NCBI GenBank assembly: GCA_964581385.1
Contig: CAZOOK010000012.1
Coordinates: 1-64,000 of the forward strand
DNA from: CAZOOK01 sp964581385
GTDB taxonomy: Bacteria > Pseudomonadota > Gammaproteobacteria > Nevskiales > Nevskiaceae
Length of the DNA stretch: 64,000 nt
Direction: 5' to 3'
In this document: positions 54,891 to 64,000 of the stretch, one piece after another
Position numbering within the stretch: position 1 is the first letter of the stretch
Layout: every line of letters begins with the position of its first letter
Made by a program: the position numbers and the translations under genes
Notes under the pieces: generated by a model
Told to the model about the DNA's origin: nothing
What the model saw: only the letters and a program-made list of their open reading frames with translations
The model's database searches: none

Positions 54891-56804
54891 ATGCCGAAAG
54901 TGACTGAAGTGGCAGCACAGATTCCCAATCCGAACGACATCACGTCGATCGGCGATCTGGTTGCAGTGCTGCGTCATTTTCTGGGTGGCGATAGAGCGCG
55001 CGCGGAACTCGAGGAGTTTTCCTCGCGGTATGGATGCAGAATCGATGTTGGCGATGCTCCAGCGCCGCGTGAGCTGATCGAGCTGACACAGAATCGACTC
55101 ACCGAGGTGCTCGGCAGTGCGGGCGCGCGGATTATCGTCGATTATGTCGAACGCCGACGCGAAATCCTGCCGCTCGACGAATTGGGCGCGCTGCTCAGTG
55201 CCACGTCGAGCGAAATCCAATTCAGCCGGACTTTGCTACGCGCGACGCTCGAACATGTATCGCATGGCGTTTCGGTCGTCGATCGCGATCTGCGATTAAC
55301 TGCTTGGAATCACCGTTATGTGCGTCTGTTCAATTATCCGCAGGGATTGATTGTCCTTGGCCGGCCGATCGAAGAAGTGCTGCGTTTCAATGCCGAAAGC
55401 GGCCTGCTCGGCGAAGGCGAAGTCAAAGAGAAGATCGCGCGCCGCCTGAGTTTTATGCGCCAGGGCAAGGCGTACACGCACGAGCGCGAATTGCCGGACG
55501 GCACCGTCATCGAGATTCGCGGCAATCCAATGCCCGAAGGCGGTTTTGTCACCAGCTATCTCGATGTCACCGAATACAAGCGTACGCAGCGCCAATTGCA
55601 GGCGATCAACGAAACCCTCGAAACCCGCGTCATCGATCGCACCGCTGAACTGACTGCCGCCAATGTCGCGCTGTCCGAAGCCAAGCTCGCTGCCGAGCGC
55701 GCCAACCAGGCAAAGACGCGATTCCTTGCGTCCGCTTCGCACGATCTCGTGCAACCTTTGAACGCGGCGCGACTATTTGTTTCCGCGATCGATCGGCGTG
55801 GCGTCAATGAGGCCACACAACGTTTGCTCAACCAGGTTGAAAGTTCGCTGACCTCCGCCGAAAGTCTGCTCGGAGCGTTGCTCGATATCACCCGCCTGGA
55901 TGCTGCCGCGCAGGAACTCAAGCGCGAGCATTTCGAGCTGAGCCAGGTAATCGAACCGCTTGCCACCGAGTTTTCGGCGTTCGCGCGCGCGCGCGGGCTC
56001 GAATTCAGGGTGATTCCGAGTCGCGTCATCGTACATACCGATCCGCGCCTGCTGCGACGCGTGCTACAGAACTTCTTATCCAATGCGGTGCGTTATACCC
56101 GCTCGGGCCGCGTTGTCATCGGCGTACGGCGTCTGAAAGACAAGGCGCGCATCGAAGTCTGGGACACCGGCCCCGGTATTCCGACCGAAAAACAGAAAGA
56201 GATATTCGAGGAATTCCGTCGGCTCGATACCCAAGATGTCGGCGGCGAGCGCGGCCTCGGGCTGGGCTTGGCGATTGCGGAAAGGCTGGCGCGGTTGCTC
56301 GATCATCCAATTGGTCTGCGTTCGCGGGTTGGGCGCGGCAGCGCATTTTCGATCACTGTCCCACTCGGCGATCACGTCCAGATTGTCGCCGCCCAGCCGG
56401 CCATTGTCCGCCGCAGTGCCGATGGCGTTAGCGGTGCGCGCGTCCTGTGCATCGACAACGAACCTGCCGTGCTCGGTGGCATGGATGCGATGCTCAGCAG
56501 CTGGGGCTGCAGTGTGATTGCGGTACGCGACGGTGAAACCGCCGTGCGCCAGTTCCGCGAGAACGGCGAGGTTCCGGATCTAGCCTTGGTCGATTACCAC
56601 CTCGACGGCGGTATCGACGGCACGCGGGTGTTCGATCGCCTGCGAGCGCTTTGGGGGCGCGATGTACCAGGCATCGTCATCACCGCCGACCATACGCAGA
56701 AGGCCAAGGCAGACGCCAGCAAGCGTGGGTTGCAATTGCTACCGAAGCCCGTCAAGCCGGCCGCATTGCGGGCCTTGATGGGGCGGCTGCTGACCGCGCG
56801 CTGA
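54891..56804 (+). CDS. Hybrid sensor histidine kinase/response regulator (NahK-like)
   Basis: The 637-residue cytoplasmic protein has an N-terminal region without membrane segments and a PAS domain near 118-230 (HVSHGVSVVDRDLRLTAWNHRYVRLF in essence). A coiled coil and a dimerisation domain with SASHDLVQPLNAARLF follow, then HATPase motifs (NFLSNAVRYT; DTGPGIP; GLGLGLAIAERL) and a C-terminal receiver domain (about 520-635) with LVDYHLDGG. The layout resembles Pseudomonas NahK/ErcS-type kinases. No cognate regulator lies nearby. It is divergent from acs. A GTG at 54882 is an alternative start. Confidence 0.9.
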   Translation: MPKVTEVAAQIPNPNDITSIGDLVAVLRHFLGGDRARAELEEFSSRYGCRIDVGDAPAPRELIELTQNRLTEVLGSAGARIIVDYVERRREILPLDELGALLSATSSEIQFSRTLLRATLEHVSHGVSVVDRDLRLTAWNHRYVRLFNYPQGLIVLGRPIEEVLRFNAESGLLGEGEVKEKIARRLSFMRQGKAYTHERELPDGTVIEIRGNPMPEGGFVTSYLDVTEYKRTQRQLQAINETLETRVIDRTAELTAANVALSEAKLAAERANQAKTRFLASASHDLVQPLNAARLFVSAIDRRGVNEATQRLLNQVESSLTSAESLLGALLDITRLDAAAQELKREHFELSQVIEPLATEFSAFARARGLEFRVIPSRVIVHTDPRLLRRVLQNFLSNAVRYTRSGRVVIGVRRLKDKARIEVWDTGPGIPTEKQKEIFEEFRRLDTQDVGGERGLGLGLAIAERLARLLDHPIGLRSRVGRGSAFSITVPLGDHVQIVAAQPAIVRRSADGVSGARVLCIDNEPAVLGGMDAMLSSWGCSVIAVRDGETAVRQFRENGEVPDLALVDYHLDGGIDGTRVFDRLRALWGRDVPGIVITADHTQKAKADASKRGLQLLPKPVKPAALRALMGRLLTAR

Positions 56805-56842
56805 TCGAAATCAGGAGCGCTACGCGCATCATTGCGCGCCGC

Positions 56843-58051
56843 TCATTTGCCGCTGAAACTCTCGGATAGCGTACTGCTGCCGTCACTATTCGTCTGCGTC
56901 GCGATGGGCTCGATGCCCCGGCCGAAGCCCAGCCATAGCAGCGATAGTGTTCCTGCCGCGAGAAAGGCCCCGCCAATTCCCCAGTGACCGAGCGCGAATT
57001 CACCGAGACTGCTGCCAGCTGCGCCGCCGAGAAACTGTGAGCTGGAATAGATGCCGAGCGCCGTGCCCTTCTGGCTGACCGGTGCGCGCTTCGAAATCAT
57101 CGACGGCAGTGTGCCCTCCAGGTAGTTGAAGCCTAGGAAGAACACCGCTAGAGCCGCTAGCAGTTTAGTTGAGTCTTGATACTCTTCTGACGCGAATACC
57201 AAGGCGAGTCCTAGCAGCACAATCGAACCGAGAAAAGCCTGTTTGACGCGTCCGGCCACTTCGATGCGGCGGATCATAGGAAACACAACAAGCACGGACA
57301 CTAAGAGCACTGGCAGATAGACGTGCCAATGCTTGGAGACTGGCAGATTGAAGGTTTTTTCAATAGCAAACTGCGTAGTGAAGAAAAGGCACGTCATCAT
57401 CGTGTGCAGAACGAAAATGCCGCCATCCAGTCGCAGAAGCTGGGGATCAAATAAGATTTTGGTGAAGTTACGAGCTTCGTTACCGGATATGCGGGGAGTT
57501 CTAGGAACGCCGGCCAGGAGAACCGGAATAGCGAGGAGCGCCAGTACACCCGTCATTCGGAAGATGCCGTCGACACCGATCCAGCCGTCGAATACGGGAC
57601 CAGCAACGACTGCGATTATGAAAGATACACCCATGCCGATGCCAAGCACCGCCATGGCTTGCGTGCGAACTTCTACGCGGGTGCAGTCCGCCAGTAGCGC
57701 CGATACAGCACTTGAGATGGCACCCGCACCCTGTACGGCGCGTCCAAACATGATCCAGCGGATATCGTGTGTGGCACCCGATATGAAGGCGCCTGCGGAG
57801 AACAGTAATAGGCCTGCGACGATTACCGGCTTGCGGCCAATGCGGTCCGACAGAGCTCCGAAGGGAATTTGCAGAACCGCTTGTACGATGGCGTAGAGGC
57901 CAAAGGTGAAGCCGATCTGCCAGCGCTGAACGCCCCCCGGCAAATCGCGCGCATACAGCGCGAACACGGGCAGGATCATGAACATGCCCAGCATGCGCAG
58001 GGCCTGGAGCAGGCTGAGAGTGGCGGTAGTACGCCATTCGGAAGCGTTCAT
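56843..58051 (-). CDS. MFS transporter (YajR-like, without the YAM domain)
   Basis: The 402-residue protein has 12 membrane segments and the MFS motif GALSDRIGRKPVIV after helix 2, plus GRAVQGAGAISSA in helix 4. The sequence fits the YajR-type group, but it lacks the extra C-terminal domain of E. coli YajR. Substrate unknown. It is divergent from uvrA, a common neighbour in gammaproteobacteria. Confidence 0.9.
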   Translation of the reverse strand: MNASEWRTTATLSLLQALRMLGMFMILPVFALYARDLPGGVQRWQIGFTFGLYAIVQAVLQIPFGALSDRIGRKPVIVAGLLLFSAGAFISGATHDIRWIMFGRAVQGAGAISSAVSALLADCTRVEVRTQAMAVLGIGMGVSFIIAVVAGPVFDGWIGVDGIFRMTGVLALLAIPVLLAGVPRTPRISGNEARNFTKILFDPQLLRLDGGIFVLHTMMTCLFFTTQFAIEKTFNLPVSKHWHVYLPVLLVSVLVVFPMIRRIEVAGRVKQAFLGSIVLLGLALVFASEEYQDSTKLLAALAVFFLGFNYLEGTLPSMISKRAPVSQKGTALGIYSSSQFLGGAAGSSLGEFALGHWGIGGAFLAAGTLSLLWLGFGRGIEPIATQTNSDGSSTLSESFSGK

Positions 58052-58188
58052 TGCACAACCATGAAGCCAAACGGGATCGAAGAATTATCGAAGAGTTGGA
58101 GAGATAGTGCAGCGCAGCATCACCCTTACGTATAGTAGCGGATTGCCCGGTGCTCCGCCGGCCGGCTTTTTTTGGCTTGATACCCCTT

Positions 58189-61011
58189 ATGGAATCGATT
58201 CGCGTCCGTGGTGCACGTACACACAACCTGAAGAATATTTCGCTCGATCTGCCGCGCGACAAGCTCATTGTCATTACCGGGCTATCCGGTTCCGGCAAAT
58301 CGTCGCTGGCGTTCGACACCCTCTACGCCGAGGGACAGCGGCGCTACGTGGAATCGCTGTCGGCGTATGCGCGGCAGTTCCTGTCGATGATGCAGAAGCC
58401 GGATGTCGATTCCATCGAAGGCTTATCGCCGGCGATCTCGATCGAACAGAAATCGACCTCGCACAACCCGCGTTCGACCGTCGGTACCGTTACTGAAATC
58501 TACGACTACCTGCGCCTGCTGTATGCGCGCGTGGGTACCGCGCGCTGCCCGGACCACGACGCCCCGCTGGAGGCGCAGAGCGTTGCGCAGATGGTCGATC
58601 ACGTGCTGGCGCTCCCGGAAGAATCAGCATGGATGCTGCTGGCGCCGGTGGTGCGCGGCCGCAAGGGCGAGCACGCGGAATGGTTCGAACAGATGCGCGC
58701 GCAGGGGTTTGTGCGCGCGCGCGTGGACGGCAAGGTTTACGAACTCGAAGAAGTCCCGGTGCTCAATCGCAAGCTCAAGCATGACATCGAGATCGTTGTC
58801 GACCGCTTCAAAGTGCGGCCCGACATCAAGCAGCGCATTACCGAATCGTTTGAAACCGCCTTGCGCCTCTCGGACGGCATCGCGGCAGTTGCGCCGCACG
58901 GTGCGGGTGGCGCCGCCGAGATTTCATTCTCTGCGCGCATGGCCTGTCCGCATTGCGGCTATTCGATCGAGGAATTGGAGCCGCGCCTGTTTTCGTTCAA
59001 CAGTCCGACCGGTGCCTGCACCAGTTGCGACGGTCTCGGCAATCTGCAGGCGTTCGATGCCGAACTCGTCGTCACGCATCCCGAGGGTTCACTCGCCGAT
59101 GGCGCGATCCGCGGCTGGGACCGGCGCAATCCCTACTACTGGGCGCTGATCAGTTCGCTCGCGAAGCACTACAAATTCGCGACGGACAAACCGTTCACCG
59201 AGCTACCGGAAAAAGTGCGCAACGCCGTTCTCTATGGCAGCGGCGAAGACAAAATCACCTTCGAATACCCCGATGAGCGCGGGCGCAAGGTCACGCGCAG
59301 CCATCGCTTCGAGGGCGTGCTGCCGAATCTGGAGCGCCGTTATCGCGAAACCGAATCGTTGGCGGTACGCGAGGAACTGGCCAAGTACCTTTCCAACAAG
59401 CCGTGCCCGGAGTGCAAGGGCGAGCGGCTCAATCGCGCCGCGCGGCATGTGTTTGTTGCCGGGCGCAGCCTGCCGCAGGTGACGGCGCAGTCGGTAAAAG
59501 AAGCGGAGACGCATTTTCTCGCGCTGAAGCTGCCGGGCCACAAAGGCGAGATTGCGGACAAGATCCTGAAGGAAATCACCGCGCGGCTCGGCTTCCTCAA
59601 CAATGTCGGTCTCGATTATCTGACGCTGTCGCGCAGCGCCGAGACACTGTCCGGCGGTGAAGCGCAGCGCATCCGGCTGGCGTCGCAGATCGGCGCCGGG
59701 CTGGTCGGCGTCATGTATGTGCTGGATGAACCGAGCATTGGCCTGCATCAACGCGACAACGAGCGCCTGCTGGCGACGCTGACGCGGCTGCGCGATCTAG
59801 GCAACACCGTGATTGTGGTTGAACACGACGAAGAGTCGATCCGTGCTGCCGATTTCGTCGTCGACATCGGTCCCGGTGCTGGCATACATGGCGGGCATAT
59901 CGTGGCGCAGGGCACGCCAGAAGCGGTTGCCGCACATCCCGACTCGATTACTGGTCACTATCTGTCCGGAACTGAGCGCATCGAGGTGCCGAAGACGCCG
60001 ACGCCCCGAGATCCAAAAAAACTGTTGGTGCTGCGAGGCGCTCGCGGCAACAATCTGCGCAATGTCACAGCGGAGATTCCGATCGGCCTGTTCACCTGCG
60101 TCACTGGTGTATCTGGCTCCGGCAAATCGACGCTGGTCAATGACACCCTGCTCGGTATCGCCGCGCGCGAACTCAACAACGCCGGCACCCGCCATGCCGA
60201 ATGCGACGGGCTCGACGGACTCGAGCATCTCGACAAGGTCATCGATATCGATCAGTCGCCGATCGGTCGTACGCCGCGCAGCAATCCCGCCACGTATACC
60301 GGCCTGTTCACACCGATCCGCGACTTGTTCGCGCAGGTGCCGGAGTCGCGCGCGCGCGGCTACGAAGCGGGCCGTTTCAGTTTCAACGTTAAGGGCGGTC
60401 GCTGCGAGACCTGCGAGGGCGACGGTGTCATCAAGGTCGAAATGCATTTTCTGCCCGATGTGTATGTCACCTGCGACACCTGCAAGGGCCGGCGTTACAA
60501 CCGCGAAACGCTGGAAATCCGCTACAAGGGCAAGTCCATCGACGAAGTGTTGAACATGACCGTCGAAGAGGGACTCGATTTCTTCAAGCCGGTGCCGGCG
60601 ATCCGCCGCAAACTGGAGACGCTGATGGATGTCGGTTTGTCGTACATCACCATCGGCCAGAACGCGACCACGCTATCCGGCGGCGAAGCGCAGCGCATTA
60701 AATTGGCCAAGGAATTGTCGCGTCGTGACACCGGCAAGACACTTTATATTCTCGACGAGCCGACAACAGGGTTGCATTTCCACGACGTGGCGCAATTGCT
60801 GCGCGTGCTGGAACGGTTGCGGGATGCGGGCAACACCATCGTGGTTATCGAGCACAATCTCGATGTCATCAAGCGCGCCGACTGGATCATTGATCTGGGG
60901 CCGGAAGGCGGGGGCGGTGGCGGCCAGATTGTCGCGGTCGGTACGCCAAGGGAGGTGGCCGCCAACCCACGATCGCATACAGGCCGTTTTTTGCAGCCAT
61001 TGCTTAAGTAA
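58189..61011 (+). CDS. uvrA: UvrABC system protein A
   Basis: The 940-residue protein is exactly the length of E. coli UvrA. It has two ABC ATPase modules: Walker A GLSGSGKSS (31-39) and GVSGSGKST (640-648), signatures LSGGEAQRI in both halves, and zinc modules CPHCGYSIEE type and CETCEGDGVIKVEMHFLPDVYVTCDTC type. It recognises bulky DNA lesions and loads UvrB in nucleotide excision repair. The ATG at 58189 matches the family start MESIRVRGARTHNLK. I see no clear LexA box upstream. Confidence 0.98.
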   Translation: MESIRVRGARTHNLKNISLDLPRDKLIVITGLSGSGKSSLAFDTLYAEGQRRYVESLSAYARQFLSMMQKPDVDSIEGLSPAISIEQKSTSHNPRSTVGTVTEIYDYLRLLYARVGTARCPDHDAPLEAQSVAQMVDHVLALPEESAWMLLAPVVRGRKGEHAEWFEQMRAQGFVRARVDGKVYELEEVPVLNRKLKHDIEIVVDRFKVRPDIKQRITESFETALRLSDGIAAVAPHGAGGAAEISFSARMACPHCGYSIEELEPRLFSFNSPTGACTSCDGLGNLQAFDAELVVTHPEGSLADGAIRGWDRRNPYYWALISSLAKHYKFATDKPFTELPEKVRNAVLYGSGEDKITFEYPDERGRKVTRSHRFEGVLPNLERRYRETESLAVREELAKYLSNKPCPECKGERLNRAARHVFVAGRSLPQVTAQSVKEAETHFLALKLPGHKGEIADKILKEITARLGFLNNVGLDYLTLSRSAETLSGGEAQRIRLASQIGAGLVGVMYVLDEPSIGLHQRDNERLLATLTRLRDLGNTVIVVEHDEESIRAADFVVDIGPGAGIHGGHIVAQGTPEAVAAHPDSITGHYLSGTERIEVPKTPTPRDPKKLLVLRGARGNNLRNVTAEIPIGLFTCVTGVSGSGKSTLVNDTLLGIAARELNNAGTRHAECDGLDGLEHLDKVIDIDQSPIGRTPRSNPATYTGLFTPIRDLFAQVPESRARGYEAGRFSFNVKGGRCETCEGDGVIKVEMHFLPDVYVTCDTCKGRRYNRETLEIRYKGKSIDEVLNMTVEEGLDFFKPVPAIRRKLETLMDVGLSYITIGQNATTLSGGEAQRIKLAKELSRRDTGKTLYILDEPTTGLHFHDVAQLLRVLERLRDAGNTIVVIEHNLDVIKRADWIIDLGPEGGGGGGQIVAVGTPREVAANPRSHTGRFLQPLLK

Positions 61012-61246
61012 GCTGAATATTCGGCATCGCGCGGCGGTTGCGAGATCAGTCGAGGGACGGTTTACCGTTCGTCCTTCCAGCACGACCGTTTATCGCCTAC
61101 AACGAGCTCAGGAGTGAGAATACCAAGCCGCCTGACTGGGCACTCTGAATCCGCCTGTAAAGTTGTGATAGCTTGTACGAAGCAGTGAGACTAATTGCCG
61201 CTGTATAAAAAAAGCAAAAAAGCTAAAAACCTGGAGGGGGCAGAAC

Positions 61247-62890
61247 ATGCGAATTGAGAAGACAGCAAGGCGATTCATGCCGGGCACCGCTTTGCAGTGG
61301 GCATCGTTTTTTGTTCCGCTGTTCGGTATGAGCATGCAGCTTCACGCGCAGGATGGTTTCGTCGATACCAATACGGCCGCATTTCCAGTCGATGGCATGA
61401 TTGCGTCGGGTACTTTGCCCGACACTGAAACGCTACATATCGCGGTCAGTCTCAAGCTGCGCAATCGCGAACAGCTCGACCAGTTCATCAGCCGAATTCA
61501 TACACGCGGCGATACGCTTTTCGGCAAGCGCCTGACTTCGGAACAGTTCACGGCGCTGCACGCGCCTTCCGACGATCAGGTGCGCGCCGTCACTGATTTC
61601 CTCACCGCTGCCGGGTTTACCAACATCACCGTGGCGCGGAACCATCTGCTGGTATCAGCCGATGGCTCCGCTGCCAGCGTGCGCTCGGCGTTCGCCACCG
61701 ATCTGATGCAGTACCGGATCGACGGTCGCCTGGCGTTTGCGAACTCGAGCGCGGCACGCGTGCCGCGCCGGCTGGCGGGTATCGTGCACGCAGTGCTGGG
61801 GCTGCAGAACGTTGAACACGCCCGCCCAATGTTGGTCGCTGCTCAGCCGGATACGATCCGGTCGCTGACCGTAAAGGGTCACAACCCCTTTGAGTTCCAG
61901 ACGATTTACAACGTCGGCAACTCGCCATCCGGCGCACAGACGACGATCGCGATCATCGCCAGTGGCGATCTCACCCAAACTCTTACCGATCTGCGTACCT
62001 ACGAAAGCCAGAACAGCTTGGTGTCGGTGCCGGTTTCCGAGGTCAGGACTACAGCGGGGGGCGTGTATACCGATACATCCGGCCTTCTCGAATGGAATCT
62101 GGACAGCCAGAGCGCGACCGCCATTGCTAGTGAGGTCAAGGAACTGATCTTCTACGAGGCACCCTCGTTAAGCGATGTCCATCTGTCGGAAGCGTACAGC
62201 CGCGCGGTTTCCGACAATACCGCGAAAGTGATCAATGTATCGCTCGGAGAGTGTGAAAGCGCGGCGCACTTTTCCGGAGCGATGGCGACGGACGACCAGA
62301 TTTTCGCGCAGGCAGTTTCGCAAGGGCAGACCTTTGTCGCGTCCTCCGGTGATGGCGGTTCGCGCACGGGATGCTTCTCGCATACCGGCATGTTCGTCCA
62401 GGTCAGCTACCCGGCCAGTTCGCCCAATGTCGTTGCGGTTGGTGGCACTCAGCTCAACACGAATACCAACGGCAGTTACAGCAGCGAGGCTGCATGGAAC
62501 AAGGGTGGCGGCGGTGTCAGCAAACATGAGCGGATTCCGAGCTGGCAGCGCGCGGTGCTTTCCGGCAATAAGCGCGGCGTGCCGGATGTCGCTTTCGATG
62601 CGGATCCAAATTCCGGCGCGATCATCGTCTACATGGGCGGGTCCATGCAGGTCGGTGGCACCAGTCTCGCAGCGCCTCTGTTCACCGGCGTTCTGGCGCG
62701 AGCGCAGTCAGCCAATAACAACACACTTGGCTTCGCCGCTCCGACAATTTATTCGATCGCTTCCCGGTCGCCGGCGCCATTCCACGATGTGACCTCGGGC
62801 TCGAATGGCAGCTTCCGCGCGGCGTCGGGCTGGGATCGGGTCACCGGCTTTGGTTCGCCGAATATCGCTGTATTCGTTAACGACAACTGA
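61247..62890 (+). CDS. Sedolisin-type (S53) secreted peptidase with prodomain
   Basis: The 547-residue protein has an export signal (about 1-35), a pro-kumamolisin-type activation domain (about 50-195) and an S53 catalytic domain. The catalytic residues are Glu282 and Asp286 in EWNLD, oxyanion Asp369 in SSGDGGS and Ser473 in GGTSLAAP. Sedolisins are acid-active serine-carboxyl peptidases that mature by removing the prodomain outside the cell. A GGAGGGGG ribosome site precedes the ATG and a terminator follows. No calcium-site confirmation was attempted. Confidence 0.95.
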   Translation: MRIEKTARRFMPGTALQWASFFVPLFGMSMQLHAQDGFVDTNTAAFPVDGMIASGTLPDTETLHIAVSLKLRNREQLDQFISRIHTRGDTLFGKRLTSEQFTALHAPSDDQVRAVTDFLTAAGFTNITVARNHLLVSADGSAASVRSAFATDLMQYRIDGRLAFANSSAARVPRRLAGIVHAVLGLQNVEHARPMLVAAQPDTIRSLTVKGHNPFEFQTIYNVGNSPSGAQTTIAIIASGDLTQTLTDLRTYESQNSLVSVPVSEVRTTAGGVYTDTSGLLEWNLDSQSATAIASEVKELIFYEAPSLSDVHLSEAYSRAVSDNTAKVINVSLGECESAAHFSGAMATDDQIFAQAVSQGQTFVASSGDGGSRTGCFSHTGMFVQVSYPASSPNVVAVGGTQLNTNTNGSYSSEAAWNKGGGGVSKHERIPSWQRAVLSGNKRGVPDVAFDADPNSGAIIVYMGGSMQVGGTSLAAPLFTGVLARAQSANNNTLGFAAPTIYSIASRSPAPFHDVTSGSNGSFRAASGWDRVTGFGSPNIAVFVNDN

Positions 62891-62911
62891 TATCACCTTC
62901 GTAGTTGACGA

Positions 62912-62951
62912 CAGGCCGCGGGTTCCGCCAGGAGTCCGCGGCTGTTTTTTT
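62912..62951 (+). terminator. Rho-independent terminator after the sedolisin gene
   Basis: The stem CAGGCCGCGG/CCGCGGCTG, with one bulged base and a 14-nt loop, is followed by seven T residues, 22 nt after the stop. Confidence 0.82.
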
Positions 62952-62971
62952 GATGCCGCGATAAGTGAGCT

Positions 62972-63967
62972 TCAGCAGGCTGGCGAAGTGCTGTGCGCTG
63001 CATAACGTTGCGCGAGGTATGAGCAGACGAACAATTGCAGCTGATGATAGACCATGATCGGCAGCACGATGAGGCCAAGCGGCGTGGCCGTGCCGAATAG
63101 CAGTTTTGCCATCGGCACGCCGGTGGCGAGACTCTTTTTGGAGCCGCAGAAGACCCCTGCGATTTCATCCTCGATAGTGAAGCCCAGCCCGCGAGCCGCG
63201 ACGGTGGTCAGCACCAGCACTGTTGTAAGCAGGCCACCAGCCAACAGTAACGTCTGTGCGAGCGTCGCCCAACCGTAGTTGGTCCACAAACCCGCCGCAG
63301 TTGAATCGCAGAATGCGTTATAGACGATCAGCAGGATTGTGCCGCGATCCACCTTGCTGGTCACGTTCTTGTGTCGCAGCAGCCAAGTGCCTATCCATGG
63401 TCGCAGCAGTTGCCCGGCCAGGAATGGCAGCAATAGCTGCTGCGCGATTTTCAGGAATTGTTCGCCGAAAGCTGCACCTTGTCCGTACGTGTGCAGCCAT
63501 AGACTCATGAGCAGCGGAGTCAGCACGATGCCGAGCAGGCTGGACAGCGTCGCATTGAAGATGGCGGCGGCGATGTTCCCGCGCGCCAGCGACGTCATCG
63601 CAATCGACGTCGAGATCGTCGAGGACAGCGCGCACAGATAGAAAAAACCAGTCAGCAGATCGTGTGGAAACAACCTGCCGGCAATGAGCGCTACGCTGAC
63701 GCCGAGCAGCGGGAACAGCAGATATGTACTCGACTGCACCAGCAGATGCAGGCGCCAGTTTCGAACGCCAGCTCGGAGACTCTCGATCGACAAGCCCGCG
63801 CCGCTGAGCAGGAACACCAGACTGACGCCAATCACCGTCCAGTGCTCCAGATGCAGTGGGCCGCCGCTCGCGCCGATCCGCGGTGACACAGCCGCCAGCG
63901 CTACCGCAGCGATCATCGCCAGCACGAAGCCATCAGGCCGCGCGGGCAGCGAAGATGGTGGTTTCAT
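62972..63967 (-). CDS. BASS-type (bile acid:sodium symporter family) transporter
   Basis: The 331-residue protein has nine or ten membrane helices and SBF-like features, including YLCALSSTISTSIAMTSLARGN, ATLSSLLGIVLTPLL and GSKKSLATGVPMAKLLFG. This is the YfeH/PF13593 branch of the BASS family; substrate and ion are unknown. It is convergent with the sedolisin gene and its start lies 33 nt from the window end. Confidence 0.9.
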   Translation of the reverse strand: MKPPSSLPARPDGFVLAMIAAVALAAVSPRIGASGGPLHLEHWTVIGVSLVFLLSGAGLSIESLRAGVRNWRLHLLVQSSTYLLFPLLGVSVALIAGRLFPHDLLTGFFYLCALSSTISTSIAMTSLARGNIAAAIFNATLSSLLGIVLTPLLMSLWLHTYGQGAAFGEQFLKIAQQLLLPFLAGQLLRPWIGTWLLRHKNVTSKVDRGTILLIVYNAFCDSTAAGLWTNYGWATLAQTLLLAGGLLTTVLVLTTVAARGLGFTIEDEIAGVFCGSKKSLATGVPMAKLLFGTATPLGLIVLPIMVYHQLQLFVCSYLAQRYAAHSTSPAC

Positions 63968-64000
63968 TGAACCCGGATGGAGGCCTGAATCGATTCCACC

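Noticed and set aside
54783..55220. 145-residue minus-strand frame opposite the kinase start
   Set aside because: It overlaps the kinase N-terminus and has no family or ribosome site.

Overview
The window is a 64-kb, gene-dense, moderately high-GC stretch of what looks like a gammaproteobacterial chromosome. The gene set points to the Xanthomonadales/Lysobacterales (Rhodanobacteraceae-like). It includes yggX-mutY, a high-potential iron-sulfur protein, feoAB with a Cys-rich third gene, a lipase with its dedicated foldase, a sedolisin protease, and hrpA, slyX, acs and uvrA. The assignment is an inference from gene content; no rRNA or species marker is present. I see no prophage, insertion sequence, CRISPR array or plasmid function. 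The window is core chromosome with a few accessory islets.

Layout: 0.2-3.6 kb holds a secreted PHB-depolymerase-like esterase and a secreted PQQ-type beta-propeller dehydrogenase, separated by a repeat-rich 0.7-kb spacer. 3.8-8.4 kb has yceH and hrpA. 8.4-12.4 kb has two lipoproteins, a DODA-type dioxygenase, a perfect 28-bp hairpin and a RES/Xre toxin-antitoxin pair. 12.4-22.1 kb has a RIO kinase, two tiny Lys-rich proteins, tRNA-Phe, yggX-mutY-SRPBCC-AsmA, rimO, and a flavin oxidase coupled to an AEC permease. 22.5-26.7 kb has a desaturase, a cold-shock protein and the Fur-box-controlled feoAB operon. 26.8-33.4 kb is a signalling and motility block: a MASE1-PAS-GGDEF cyclase, a degenerate EAL protein, HiPIP and motAB. 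33.4-38.8 kb is mixed housekeeping (UspA, Fbp, SH3 protein, SlyX, phosphoesterase). 38.9-40.7 kb is a three-gene operon of an SDR, a PTPS-type tetrahydropterin synthase and an O-methyltransferase. 40.8-45.1 kb has PhzF, an MFS pump, an unknown 344-residue protein and MsrA. 45.5-51.1 kb has lipase and foldase, then a split pqiA-pqiA-pqiB-pqiC operon. 51.3-56.8 kb has an alcohol dehydrogenase, acs, a candidate small RNA and a hybrid histidine kinase. 56.8-64 kb has an MFS transporter, uvrA, a sedolisin and a BASS-type transporter.

Themes: many secreted or envelope proteins (esterase, dehydrogenase, lipase, sedolisin, lipoproteins, Pqi lipid transport) suit a free-living degrader of polymers and lipids. 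Iron acquisition, MsrA, MutY, YggX and UvrA form a scattered damage-response set. The observations most worth following up are the pterin-like operon, the esterase plus PQQ dehydrogenase pair, the palindromic repeat family with three copies, the candidate sRNA next to acs, and the EAL protein with an altered DDFG motif.
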